64,000 bases of DNA from Clostridia bacterium. Lineage in GTDB: Bacteria > Bacillota > Clostridia > Oscillospirales > Acutalibacteraceae. Below are positions 49,419 to 58,186 of this stretch, in pieces. Every line of letters begins with the position of its first letter. Position 1 is the first letter of the stretch. The notes beneath the pieces were generated by a model. That model worked only from the letters and a program-made list of their open reading frames with translations. It searched no databases and was not told the origin of the DNA. Position numbers and translations under genes: made by a program. The stretch spans positions 62,001-126,000 of the forward strand of contig JAFUNA010000023.1 of NCBI GenBank assembly GCA_017473165.1, read 5' to 3'.

Positions 49419-52400
49419 TCAGTTCTTCTCAACGCCGAGGGTTACCTTTTCGCCGTTGATATCCCATTCCTTGGTGTAGGAGCCGCCTTCTGCAGCGATG
49501 ATTTCTGTTGCAAGAACATCGTGGGTAACGGTTGCTTTGTTAGCTTCAAAGATTGCTTCAATCTTTGCGTTGCCGCTGACGTAAATCTTGATTGTGTCCA
49601 TAACCTCAAAGCCTGCGTCCTTACGCATGGTCTGAATCTTGGAGATAAGCTCTCTTACAAAGCCCTCTTCAATCAGCTCGGGAGTGAGGTTTGTGTCAAG
49701 AACAACGGTAACACCCTTGTCGCTTTCTGCACGGAAGCCTTCCTTCTGAACGGTTTCAATGAGAAGGTCTTCAACTGCAAGAGCAATTTCGGTTTCGCCG
49801 ACGGTGAATGTGATTGCACCCTTTTCGTCAAGCTCTGCCTTTGCTGCCGAGCCGTCAAGCGATGCAAGATGTTCTCTGATTGCTCCGAGAAGCTTGCCGT
49901 ACTTGGGTCCGAGAGTCTTAAGCTGGGGCTTGAAGCTGTAGGAAACATAGCCCGATGAATCGGTTACGAATTCAAGCTCCTTAACGTTAAGCTCATCCTC
50001 AATGATTTCGCAGAATTCTCTGTCAAGAGCCTTTGCGGCGGTTACGAAAATCTTGCCGAGAGGCTGTCTGTTCTTGATGTTTGCGGTGTTTCTTGCTGCA
50101 CGGCCGAGAACAACAACGTTGAGAACCTCGTCCATTGATGCTTCAAGGTCCTTGTTGATGTAATCGGGATTTGCAACGGGATAGTCGCAAAGGTGAACGC
50201 TGATGGGAGCATTCTTATCAACGCTGCCAACAAGGTTGCGGTAGATATCGTCTGCCATGAAGGGAATCATGGGAGCTGCAAGCTTGCAGACCGTTACAAG
50301 AGCGGTGTAAAGAGTCATGTAAGCGTTGATCTTATCCTGCTCAAGACCCTGTGCCCAGTAACGCTCTCTGCCTCTGCGGACATACCAGTTACTCATATCG
50401 TCAACAAAGCTCTGGAGAGCCTTTGCAGCCTCGGGGATTGCGTAACTGTCAAGATAGCTGTCAACCGTGTTAATCAGAGTGTTGAGCTTTGAAAGCAGCC
50501 ACTTATCCATGATGGAAAGCTTATCGTAATCAAGAGTATGCTCTGTGGGGTTGAACTTATCGATGTTGGCATAAAGAACGTAGAACGCATAGGTGTTCCA
50601 GAGAGTGCCCATAAATTTACGCTGACCCTCAACAACTGCCTTGCCGTGGAAACGGTTGGGAAGCCAGGGGGCGGAGTTTGTGTAAAAATACCAGCGGATT
50701 GCGTCTGCGCCGTAGGTTGAAAGTGCGTCAAAGGGGTCAACTGCGTTGCCCTTGGACTTTGACATCTTCTGACCGTTTTCATCCTGAACAAGACCGAGAA
50801 CGATAACATTCTTATAGGGGGACTTGTCAAAGAGAAGGGTCGAAATTGCCATGAGCGAATAGAACCAGCCTCTTGTCTGGTCAACAGCCTCGGAGATGAA
50901 TTCTGCGGGGAACTGCTGCTCAAAGAGGTCTTTATTTTCAAAGGGATAGTGGTGCTGTGCAAAGGGCATTGCACCCGAGTCATACCAGCAGTCGATAACC
51001 TCGGGAACACGCTTCATTTCGCCTCCGCACTTTTCGCACTTGATTGTAACGTCATCGATGAACGGACGGTGAAGCTCGATATCGTCGGGGCAGTTGCTGC
51101 TCATTGACTTAAGCTCTTCAATTGAGCCGATTGAATGTCTGTGACCGCATTCGCATTCCCAGATGTTGAGGGGAGTGCCCCAGTAACGGTTACGGCTGAT
51201 GCCCCAGTCCTGAATGTTTTCAAGCCAGTCGCCGAAGCGGCCCTTACCGATGCTTTCGGGAATCCAGTTAACGGTGTTGTTATTTTTGACAAGATTATCC
51301 TTAACGGCTGTCATCTTGATGAACCAGGATTCTCTTGCGTAGTAGATGAGGGGAGTGTCGCATCTCCAGCAGAAGGGATAGTCATGCTCAAACTTGGGAG
51401 CGGAGAAAAGCTTACCTTCGCTGTCAAGGTCAACAAGGATTTTGGGGTCTGCATCCTTAACGAACATTCCCGCATAGGGAGTTTCGTCGGTCATGTTGCC
51501 CTTGCCGTCAACAAACTGAATGAAGGGAAGGTCATAGGTTCTGCCGACCTTTGCGTCGTCTTCACCGAATGCGGGTGCAATGTGAACAATACCCGTACCG
51601 TCGCTCATTGTAACATAGTTGTCAACGGTAACAAAGTGAGCCTTCTTGTTCTGCTTCTTTGCAACTTCGCCTGCACAGGCAAAGAGGGGCTCGTATTCCT
51701 TGCCCTCAAGGTCCGTACCAACGTAGGTTTCAAGGATTTCATAAGCTTCAACGCCGTTTTCCTTGTCGGCAAGTGAGCCGAGAACGCTGTCAAGCAGAGC
51801 CTTTGCCATATAGTATGTGTAGCCGTCTGCAGCCTTGACCTTGCAATAGGTTTCTTCAGGGTTTACGCAGAGGGCACAGTTTGAGGGAAGAGTCCAGGGT
51901 GTTGTTGTCCATGCAAGGAAATATGCATCCTCGCCGATAACCTTGAAGCGTACAACTGCGGAACGCTCTTTGACTGCCTTATAGCCCTGTGCAACCTCGT
52001 GGGATGAGAGGGGAGTTCCGCAGCGGGGGCAGTAGGGAACAATCTTGAAGCCCTTATAGAGAAGACCCTTGTTCCAGATTTCCTTGAGCGACCACCAGAT
52101 TGATTCGATGTAGCTGTTGTGATAGGTAACATAGGGATTATCCATATCAGCCCAGAAGCCGACCGTGCCGGAGAAATCCTCCCACATTCCCTTATATTTC
52201 CAAACGCTTTCCTTACATCTGCCGATGAAGGGCTCAAGACCGTAGTTTTCAATCTGCTCCTTGCCGTTGATGCCGAGCTCTTTTTCGATTTCAAGCTCAA
52301 CGGGAAGACCGTGGGTGTCCCAGCCTGCTTTTCTGGGAACCATGTAGCCCTTCATTGTGCGGTATCTGGGAATCATATCCTTGATAACACGGGTCAGAAC

Positions 52401-52574
52401 GTGACCGATATGGGGCTTGCCGTTAGCGGTGGGAGGGCCGTCATAGAAGGTATAAGTGGGGCAGCCCTTTCTTTCTTCGATGCTCTTTTCAAAAATCTTG
52501 TTTTCCTTCCAGAAATCAAGCACGGCTTTTTCTCTGGCAACGAAATCGAGATTTGATGAAACTTTCTCGTACAT
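49419..52574 (-). CDS. ileS: Isoleucyl-tRNA synthetase, long (type 2-like) form
   Basis: 1051 residues. HIGH motif NGKPHIGHV (His55, His58), KMSKS motif QKMSKSKGNAVDPFD near 603, and the editing-domain AWTTTPWTLPSN. The C-terminus lacks the zinc finger typical of type 1. GYMVPRKAGWDTHGLPVELE and the length above 1000 match the eukaryote-like type 2 enzymes, which are often less sensitive to mupirocin; that sensitivity is inference. ATG 52574 has GGAGG upstream; a longer open frame to 52652 runs into the T-box terminator. Confidence 0.95.
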   Translation of the reverse strand: MYEKVSSNLDFVAREKAVLDFWKENKIFEKSIEERKGCPTYTFYDGPPTANGKPHIGHVLTRVIKDMIPRYRTMKGYMVPRKAGWDTHGLPVELEIEKELGINGKEQIENYGLEPFIGRCKESVWKYKGMWEDFSGTVGFWADMDNPYVTYHNSYIESIWWSLKEIWNKGLLYKGFKIVPYCPRCGTPLSSHEVAQGYKAVKERSAVVRFKVIGEDAYFLAWTTTPWTLPSNCALCVNPEETYCKVKAADGYTYYMAKALLDSVLGSLADKENGVEAYEILETYVGTDLEGKEYEPLFACAGEVAKKQNKKAHFVTVDNYVTMSDGTGIVHIAPAFGEDDAKVGRTYDLPFIQFVDGKGNMTDETPYAGMFVKDADPKILVDLDSEGKLFSAPKFEHDYPFCWRCDTPLIYYARESWFIKMTAVKDNLVKNNNTVNWIPESIGKGRFGDWLENIQDWGISRNRYWGTPLNIWECECGHRHSIGSIEELKSMSSNCPDDIELHRPFIDDVTIKCEKCGGEMKRVPEVIDCWYDSGAMPFAQHHYPFENKDLFEQQFPAEFISEAVDQTRGWFYSLMAISTLLFDKSPYKNVIVLGLVQDENGQKMSKSKGNAVDPFDALSTYGADAIRWYFYTNSAPWLPNRFHGKAVVEGQRKFMGTLWNTYAFYVLYANIDKFNPTEHTLDYDKLSIMDKWLLSKLNTLINTVDSYLDSYAIPEAAKALQSFVDDMSNWYVRRGRERYWAQGLEQDKINAYMTLYTALVTVCKLAAPMIPFMADDIYRNLVGSVDKNAPISVHLCDYPVANPDYINKDLEASMDEVLNVVVLGRAARNTANIKNRQPLGKIFVTAAKALDREFCEIIEDELNVKELEFVTDSSGYVSYSFKPQLKTLGPKYGKLLGAIREHLASLDGSAAKAELDEKGAITFTVGETEIALAVEDLLIETVQKEGFRAESDKGVTVVLDTNLTPELIEEGFVRELISKIQTMRKDAGFEVMDTIKIYVSGNAKIEAIFEANKATVTHDVLATEIIAAEGGSYTKEWDINGEKVTLGVEKN

Positions 52575-52589
52575 TTTCTTACCTCCGAA

Positions 52590-52906
52590 CTTAATCAACA
52601 AAAAAATAACCCCGCCCCGAACGGGACGAGGGAACAAATCCTCGTTAACCACCCATTACATAACGCGATCTTTATGCGCCCGATAACGGCGGGCATCCGT
52701 CAAAGTCTACTGCCTTATTATTTTTCGCAAGTGATTTTTGCAATTTGAGCGAATAAATAATAAAGGGGTTCGGTTTGCGATTCGGGAGTGATTTTCACAT
52801 TTGCCGCATGGGCGGGTTCGCACTCTCTCCGCCTCACTTTGCACGCCTTGCAAAAGCTACTCTCTCCGTCACTATCTTTCGGTTGATTAATATAATGTTT
52901 TTAATT
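52590..52906 (-). promoter_or_regulatory. T-box riboswitch controlling ileS
   Basis: On the minus strand the leader has the conserved T-box core GGGTGGTTAACGAGG (inside 52640-52657) followed by a GC-rich terminator and T-run. Further upstream there is an AGAGAGTAGC stem-I start, a GGAGAGAGTGCGAACC distal region and a loop reading GAAAATCACTCCCGAA whose ATC (52792-52790) is the candidate isoleucine specifier. Uncharged tRNA-Ile should favour antitermination. The element explains most of the 52575-52912 gap. Confidence 0.92.
52600..52632 (-). terminator. T-box regulated terminator
   Basis: Minus strand CCCTCGTCCCG-TT-CGGGGCGGGG stem (52611-52632) followed by TTATTTTTTTG. It is mutually exclusive with the antiterminator that uses GGGTGG…CGAGG. 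Confidence 0.88.
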
Positions 52907-52912
52907 AAAGAT

Positions 52913-52941
52913 AGTATATCACAGGGTTTTCGGCTTGTCAA
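52913..52941 (-). promoter_or_regulatory. Sigma-A promoter of the ileS T-box transcript
   Basis: Minus strand TTGACA (52936-52941), 17-base spacer, TATACT (52913-52918). Confidence 0.88.
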
Positions 52942-53039
52942 CATTTGAAAAAACAAACCAGACATCAAAAATTACAAAAAAAGCGTTAAAAATAACATTT
53001 TTGTGTGCAAAAAGAATTTTTTATGCTATTATTTGATTG

Positions 53040-53063
53040 TGAACAGGGGGGGACAACTGTTCA
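53040..53063 (+). promoter_or_regulatory. Leader hairpin before the first SH3-like gene
   Basis: TGAACAG (53040-53046) and CTGTTCA (53057-53063) around a G-rich loop, 25 bases before the start codon. A possible extended -10 (TGCTATTAT, 53024-53032) lies just upstream; no good -35 is seen. Otherwise 52942-53039 shows nothing. Confidence 0.45.
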
Positions 53064-53088
53064 TGATAAATATGAGAGGATGAATATT

Positions 53089-54939
53089 ATGAAAAAGCTT
53101 TTTGCAATTCTTGCGGCGGCTGTGATTTTTATGACTGCTGCAATACCCGCCTTTGCGGATATGGATTCGCCGATGTTCACGGCATACGAAGCATATGTTG
53201 TGAAGGAAGGCGGAACGCCGCTTTACCGTTTTGACTGGGATTACGAAACGGATATCACAACCGTTGAGGAAACGGATACCGTTATTCCCAAGGGCGAAAA
53301 GGTTACCGTTACGGGCGAATACCTGTGCAACGGAGCTTATTACGGCAACGTTGATTATAACGATAAATACGGCTATGTTCTTCTTACGGATGTTTCCAAC
53401 GAGCAGCCCAAATACGGCTCTGAAAACGCCCATAAACTCGAGGAGCCCGAAACCGTTGTTGTTATCAATCCCGACGGAGTTTATCTTCGCAGCGGTCCGT
53501 CAATGACATATGACGTTGTTTCAAAGAAAATCGAGTTCGGAACTGTTCTCACCTATGAGCTTGTCAACGATGAATACTTCCATTCGTGGGCATATATCAC
53601 TTATAACGGTGAAAGCGGCTGGCTTTATACCGTTCAGTACGGATTTGACAATGTTTATAACTGTGCAAGCCTTGTTTCCGAAACCAAAGGTGATGACTAT
53701 TATGCTACGGGCAAGGTGATGACAATTGACGACGGACTTCAGCTCACCGAAACTCCCGACGAAACTTCAAAGAAGATTTCGGATAAAATTCCCGCAGGAA
53801 CGGCACTTACCTATGAATGGTTCTTTGAGTTTGCAAAAAGTGTTGCGGTTTATACCGAATATAACGGCGTAAAGGGCTGGCTTATCGCAGCTGAAGACTG
53901 GGACACCACCGCAGCAATCGAAACTGACAGGGAAGCAATTGTTATATCGTCAGAGGAAAAAACATATCTTTATGATTCCCCGAACGGCAAAAAAACAGAT
54001 AATTATGTTCTCAACGGTGATATTCTTCAATACAGCTATATTGCAACAAAACCCGATTATGAGGCTGAAGATGACTTCAGCTTTACCGACTGGTATATGG
54101 TTACAGCCAACGGAAAAACAGGATGGATTTCTTCGGCGGATGACGGAGTTTTAATAAGCTATATCGATGTTCATCCCGAAGGAACGGCTTATCTGTTTGA
54201 GGAAATGCCTGTTTATTCCGAGGCAGGAAAAATAACCGACAAGCCTGTTTTTTATGTTCCTGCGGATGCAGAGGTGCTTTGCATAAAATCGTTTGAAATA
54301 TATGATTACGATAACGATACCGACGAGGTTATGAAAAATGAAGGCTGGTACTATATTGATTTCAACGGCAAAACAGGCTGGATTTGCGATGACAGACTGA
54401 TTGACTCCTACGCAGACAGCCGTTTGTCGGCGGATATATTTGACCGTGACGAAATAAAATATGTAACGTGGGCAAATATTCATGAATCCTATTCAAGAGC
54501 AAGCGGAATTGTGGGACAGATTTCAGAGGATACTGCGGTAAGAAAAATTTACAGCTATTCCGTAGGCATGGAAGACGGAAATTCCGATGACGGCTTCGGA
54601 TATGAATATATTGAATATAACGGCATAAAGGGCTGGGTTGACAAAAACAGTATTCACTATGAAGGCGGCTACGCAAGAATTCTTGAAGAAAGAGAAGAAT
54701 ATTCGGCTCTCTCGGAAGAAGAATTTGATGTGAAATTCAGAGAACAGATTAACAAGCTCAACGAAGAGCTGACCGAGCCCGAAACAACCGAGCCTGAATC
54801 AACCGAAACACATAAGCCAGAAGAAAGCACCGCATCGCCGAAAACTCTGATTATCGGCTGCGTTGCGGGCGGAGCGGTTCTTGCTCTGACGGCATTCGTT
54901 GTTATTCTTCTTATCAACAAAAAGAAGAAGTCTGCATAA
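53089..54939 (+). CDS. Membrane-anchored SH3-like repeat protein A
   Basis: 616 residues. Signal peptide MKKLFAILAAAVIFMTAAIPAFA, then ADMDSPMFTAYEAYVV. The body has at least four or five bacterial-SH3-like units, recognised by YLRSGPSMTYDVVSK, WAYITYNGESGWLYT, EYNGVKGWL, ANGKTGWIS, DFNGKTGWIC and EYNGIKGWVDK. A Thr/Glu/Pro-rich stalk (EPETTEPESTE) leads to a C-terminal membrane helix LIIGCVAGGAVLALTAFVVILL and NKKKKSA. Start 53089 has GAGAGGA upstream; an earlier frame to 53005 is 5' leader. Paralogue at 56546. No catalytic domain recognised. Confidence 0.85.
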   Translation: MKKLFAILAAAVIFMTAAIPAFADMDSPMFTAYEAYVVKEGGTPLYRFDWDYETDITTVEETDTVIPKGEKVTVTGEYLCNGAYYGNVDYNDKYGYVLLTDVSNEQPKYGSENAHKLEEPETVVVINPDGVYLRSGPSMTYDVVSKKIEFGTVLTYELVNDEYFHSWAYITYNGESGWLYTVQYGFDNVYNCASLVSETKGDDYYATGKVMTIDDGLQLTETPDETSKKISDKIPAGTALTYEWFFEFAKSVAVYTEYNGVKGWLIAAEDWDTTAAIETDREAIVISSEEKTYLYDSPNGKKTDNYVLNGDILQYSYIATKPDYEAEDDFSFTDWYMVTANGKTGWISSADDGVLISYIDVHPEGTAYLFEEMPVYSEAGKITDKPVFYVPADAEVLCIKSFEIYDYDNDTDEVMKNEGWYYIDFNGKTGWICDDRLIDSYADSRLSADIFDRDEIKYVTWANIHESYSRASGIVGQISEDTAVRKIYSYSVGMEDGNSDDGFGYEYIEYNGIKGWVDKNSIHYEGGYARILEEREEYSALSEEEFDVKFREQINKLNEELTEPETTEPESTETHKPEESTASPKTLIIGCVAGGAVLALTAFVVILLINKKKKSA

Positions 54940-54958
54940 ATAAAAAAGAGGGGATAAG

Positions 54959-56038
54959 ATGGGTGGAACAAAAAAACTGAAGCCCGCCGAAAATATCGGT
55001 GCGGGATGGCTCTATTTTTACGTTCATTTTGTAACAGAAGTAATCTGCTTTTACTGCCTTGAAAAGCAGGTCGGCGACAGCGTTTTCCTTTGGATTTTTC
55101 CGTTTATTTATGATGCGCTGGCGTTTGTGCCGCAGTCGGTAATAGGCTACATAAGCGATAAATTTCCGAAAATTCAGATGGGTTCAATCGGAATTGCGAT
55201 GATGGCAGCGGCAGGGCTTGCGTTCTGGCTGGGATTTCTGCCGGGTAAATATACGGCGCTGATTATTCTCTGCATAGGCAATGCCTGCGTTCACGTTAAC
55301 GGTGCAGAGGTAACGCTCCGCTGCTCTGACGGAAAGCTTTCGCACAGCGCAATCTTTGTTGCGGGAGGCTCCTTCGGAGTTATAACGGGCAGACTGCTTG
55401 CAAAATCCGTTATACCCTACTGGGCAATAATCATTCTTGTTTTAACGGGAATTCCCTTTGTTATGCTTGCGGAATACTACAGAAAATCCGCCGATAAATC
55501 CGAAAATCCCTGTAAAAAATTCAACTACGCCAACGAAAAAATTCCCGCAGCGGCAGTAATTTTTCTTACGGTGCTCATTGTTGCCGTCAGAGGCTATATG
55601 GGCTACGGAATTCCGACCTCGTGGAACAAAACCGTTTTTCAGTCGGTTATGCTTTATGTTGCAATGGGCGTCGGCAAGGCGGCGGGCGGAATTCTTGCGG
55701 ACAGATTCGGAGTTAAAAAGACGGCTATGGTTAGTGCTGCGGCGGCGTTGCCCTTCCTTTTCCTCGGCGATAACCTCATGCTCGTTTCGCTTATAGGAGT
55801 CATGTTTTTCAGCATGACAATGTCAATAACCCTTGCCTTGCTTGTTTCCGTTTTGCAGAAAACGCCGGGTCTTGCATTCGGATTTACAACAATCGGACTT
55901 TTCCTCGGCACGGCACCCATATTTTTCTTTAAATTCACAACAACGCTTTCAAACTGCATCGTTATTGCAATTCTGACCGTGGTTTGTCTTGTTGTAATGC
56001 AGTTTGTAATCAGAAAGGACGTGAAGGCACATGAATGA
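54959..56038 (+). CDS. MFS-like transporter of the SH3 cassette
   Basis: 359 residues with about ten to twelve hydrophobic segments. MFS loop-like motifs are GYISDKFPKIQMGSIG after the second segment and GILADRFGVKKTAMVSAA in the second half (both of the G-x-x-x-D-(K/R)-x-G type). It is shorter than a usual MFS protein. It starts 19 bases after protein A stops and its end overlaps the next gene by eight bases. Substrate unknown. Confidence 0.8.
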   Translation: MGGTKKLKPAENIGAGWLYFYVHFVTEVICFYCLEKQVGDSVFLWIFPFIYDALAFVPQSVIGYISDKFPKIQMGSIGIAMMAAAGLAFWLGFLPGKYTALIILCIGNACVHVNGAEVTLRCSDGKLSHSAIFVAGGSFGVITGRLLAKSVIPYWAIIILVLTGIPFVMLAEYYRKSADKSENPCKKFNYANEKIPAAAVIFLTVLIVAVRGYMGYGIPTSWNKTVFQSVMLYVAMGVGKAAGGILADRFGVKKTAMVSAAAALPFLFLGDNLMLVSLIGVMFFSMTMSITLALLVSVLQKTPGLAFGFTTIGLFLGTAPIFFFKFTTTLSNCIVIAILTVVCLVVMQFVIRKDVKAHE

Positions 56039-56189
56039 TATAAAAATAATTGTCAACTCCCTGCTTCTTTACGGGGCAAAAACGGAGCTTATCGCTCTCG
56101 GAATTGTCGTTGCGGCGATAATCGGGCTGTCGGTATTCTGGGCTTTGAGAGAAACAAAGAAAAACAAGGCGGAGAAAAACGATGCTTAA
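56031..56189 (+). CDS. Small single-pass membrane protein (52 residues)
   Basis: Reads MNDIKIIVNSLLLYGAKTE, one membrane helix (LIALGIVVAAIIGLSVFWAL) and a charged cytoplasmic tail RETKKNKAEKNDA. Too short for usual gene finders, but it fills the exact space between two genes and overlaps both (eight bases each), which strongly supports it being translated. No family recognised. Confidence 0.75.
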   Translation: MNDIKIIVNSLLLYGAKTELIALGIVVAAIIGLSVFWALRETKKNKAEKNDA

Positions 56190-56535
56190 TCTTTTGCCTT
56201 ATTACATGGTAAGAAGCCTTGCCGCAACGCTGATTATTGAGCTTGTTTTTGCCGCAATTCTCGGAGCACGAAGCAAAAAAGACCTTCTAAACGTTGCCCT
56301 TGTCAACGTTATGACAAACCCCGTTGTTGTTTCGGTTTCGTTTGTTACGGGCTTCTTTTACGGTCAGAATGCAAGGCTGATTGTGCTGATTGTCCTTGAG
56401 CTTTTTGCACTTTTTTCAGAAGGCTTTGTCTATAAAAAGACGCTGAATTACAAAAAAATCAATCCGTTTCTGTTTTCTCTGCTTCTCAACGGAGCATCCT
56501 ACGGAATCGGACTGATAATAAATAAAATATTTTGA
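56182..56535 (+). CDS. Integral membrane protein of the SH3 cassette (117 residues)
   Basis: Four hydrophobic segments. The conserved-looking motif is ILGARSKKDLLNVALVNVMTNPVVV, a charged RSKK loop followed by an Asn/Pro-containing helix. Its start overlaps the small membrane protein gene. Proteins with a similar TNP-V helix recur in Clostridia without a known role (recollection, not verified). Ends ten bases before the ATG of SH3-like protein B. Confidence 0.78.
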   Translation: MLNLLPYYMVRSLAATLIIELVFAAILGARSKKDLLNVALVNVMTNPVVVSVSFVTGFFYGQNARLIVLIVLELFALFSEGFVYKKTLNYKKINPFLFSLLLNGASYGIGLIINKIF

Positions 56536-56545
56536 GGAGAATATT

Positions 56546-58150
56546 ATGAAAAAAATACTTTCAATCATTTTTGCGGTCTTTGCCGCATTGATGTCGGTTA
56601 TTCCCGCATTTGCGGATATGGGACCGCCTCCGTTTATGGAATTTACGGTTTATGTCAGCAAGCCGCAGGGCACGTTTGCATACGATATGGATTGGGACGA
56701 CGAAACGGGCACATCATCCATGAAAAAGCTCTCGGTCTATATTCCTTACGGCACACAGCTTACCGTTAACGGATATTACGAAATGGACGGTGAGGAATAC
56801 GGCTCGGTGCACTATAACAATGATTTCTGCTATGTTAAAATGTCTGACGTAACCTTCAACAACCCCGTTGTCGGAGTTGACAAGGCAACAAAGCTTCAGC
56901 AGAGTCAGAGATATGCCGTAATCGACAAAAACGGCGCGGCGGTATACAACGGCCCGGGATTTTTATATGAAATGCTTTCCGAAAAAATCCCTTACGGCAC
57001 AGAATTTGAATGCGAATATGTTGATTACGAATATGATACAATGTGGGCGTATGTCAGCGTTAACGGCATCAGCGGCTGGATTTATGTCAGCGGCTACGAT
57101 TTCGGAGAAAATAATGATGTTGCCAAGGTTATAGGCGAAAACACCAATCTGACGGGCAAGGCTCTTGTTATTGCCAAGGGTACGGAGCTTAAAGAAAGCC
57201 TTGATTTTGACTCCAAAACGCTTGTGAAGGATATTCCCGCAGGAACAGAATTTACCTTCAAATATTATCACGGCTTCGGCAGAACAGTCAAAGTTTTTGT
57301 TGAGTATAAAGGTCAGAAGGGCTGGCTTGTTACATCGGACAGATTTACTGATAACGGCGTGCTTGCGGGCACAAAGGGCGGAGCATATATACTTGCCGAC
57401 AAGCTGTCCGTATATGATAAAATCCCTTCCGATAAAAACGCCGAAAAGGTCGGAGAAATCAAGGGCAATGTCAGCATAGCGGCTGACTACCGTTATATCG
57501 AAGAGGATTATACGGCAAAGGAATATACATCTTATGAATTCTGCCGCATCAGCATTGACGGAAAGAATTATTGGATAAGCGGCAAAAACGATGAACTGAC
57601 CTATGCCGAAGGTATTTCGGAATATAAAGTTACGGCAGCGAACGGACTTCAGATGTATGCCGAGCCTTCCGAAAACTCAAAGAAGCTGAACGTTATCCCG
57701 AATGGTACAAAAGTCAACGGCTCGTATTGGGAATATGACGAAAAGGACTGGAGATTTGTTGAATATAAGGGCATCGGCGGCTGGGTAATCGAACAAGCGG
57801 GCGGTCTTGAATATATCAGAGATACAGAAAAGTATTCGGCAGTGCCTCTTTCGGAATCAAAGGCTGAATTTGTTTCGGCAAAGCCCGTAAACGCAACGGA
57901 GAAAACAACTGTAAAGAATGAAACCGAAACAACGGCTTCAACAACGGCAGCTGCTCCCGAAACAACCCTTCCCGCACCCGCAGAGCTTACAACCGCACCC
58001 GAAACAACAACCGATGCGGTAACAGAGCCCGCAACGGCACCCGCATCGCCGAAAACGATTGTGATTGCCTGCGTTGCGGGAGCGGCGGTTATTGCGGTTA
58101 CGGCGGCGGTAACGATTACTTTAATCAACAAAAAGAAGAAAGAGCGATAA
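56546..58150 (+). CDS. Membrane-anchored SH3-like repeat protein B (paralogue of A)
   Basis: 534 residues. Signal peptide MKKILSIIFAVFAALMSV…AFA then DMGPPPFMEFTVYVSK, aligning with protein A (ADMDSPMFTAYEAYVVK). SH3-like units contain VYNGPGFLYEMLSEKIP, YVSVNGISGWIY, EYKGQKGWLVT, ISIDGKNYWIS and EYKGIGGWVIE. A Thr/Ala/Pro stalk (TTAPETTTDAVTEPATAP) and membrane helix with NKKKKER end it, as in A. Such extracytoplasmic SH3 domains usually bind cell wall peptides or proteins. The shared tail SPKT-I-I-CVAG shows the two came from one duplication. Confidence 0.85.
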   Translation: MKKILSIIFAVFAALMSVIPAFADMGPPPFMEFTVYVSKPQGTFAYDMDWDDETGTSSMKKLSVYIPYGTQLTVNGYYEMDGEEYGSVHYNNDFCYVKMSDVTFNNPVVGVDKATKLQQSQRYAVIDKNGAAVYNGPGFLYEMLSEKIPYGTEFECEYVDYEYDTMWAYVSVNGISGWIYVSGYDFGENNDVAKVIGENTNLTGKALVIAKGTELKESLDFDSKTLVKDIPAGTEFTFKYYHGFGRTVKVFVEYKGQKGWLVTSDRFTDNGVLAGTKGGAYILADKLSVYDKIPSDKNAEKVGEIKGNVSIAADYRYIEEDYTAKEYTSYEFCRISIDGKNYWISGKNDELTYAEGISEYKVTAANGLQMYAEPSENSKKLNVIPNGTKVNGSYWEYDEKDWRFVEYKGIGGWVIEQAGGLEYIRDTEKYSAVPLSESKAEFVSAKPVNATEKTTVKNETETTASTTAAAPETTLPAPAELTTAPETTTDAVTEPATAPASPKTIVIACVAGAAVIAVTAAVTITLINKKKKER

Positions 58151-58179
58151 AAAATGAGGGTCGGTGAAAACCGACCCTC
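58150..58179. terminator. Terminator between SH3 protein B and ktrA
   Basis: Perfect 10-bp stem GAGGGTCGGT (58156-58165) with ACCGACCCTC (58170-58179), GAAA loop. Six T's follow on the minus strand, so it serves ktrA and probably also stops the plus-strand cassette. Confidence 0.85.
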
Positions 58180-58186
58180 TTATGCT

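Noticed and set aside
52575..52652. 26-codon N-terminal extension of ileS
   Set aside because: The stretch is the T-box terminator and leader; MYEKVSSNLD at 52574 has GGAGG upstream and fits the family.
53005..53088. Upstream start of SH3-like protein A
   Set aside because: It would add a G-rich leader hairpin to the protein and hide a normal signal peptide that begins at 53089.
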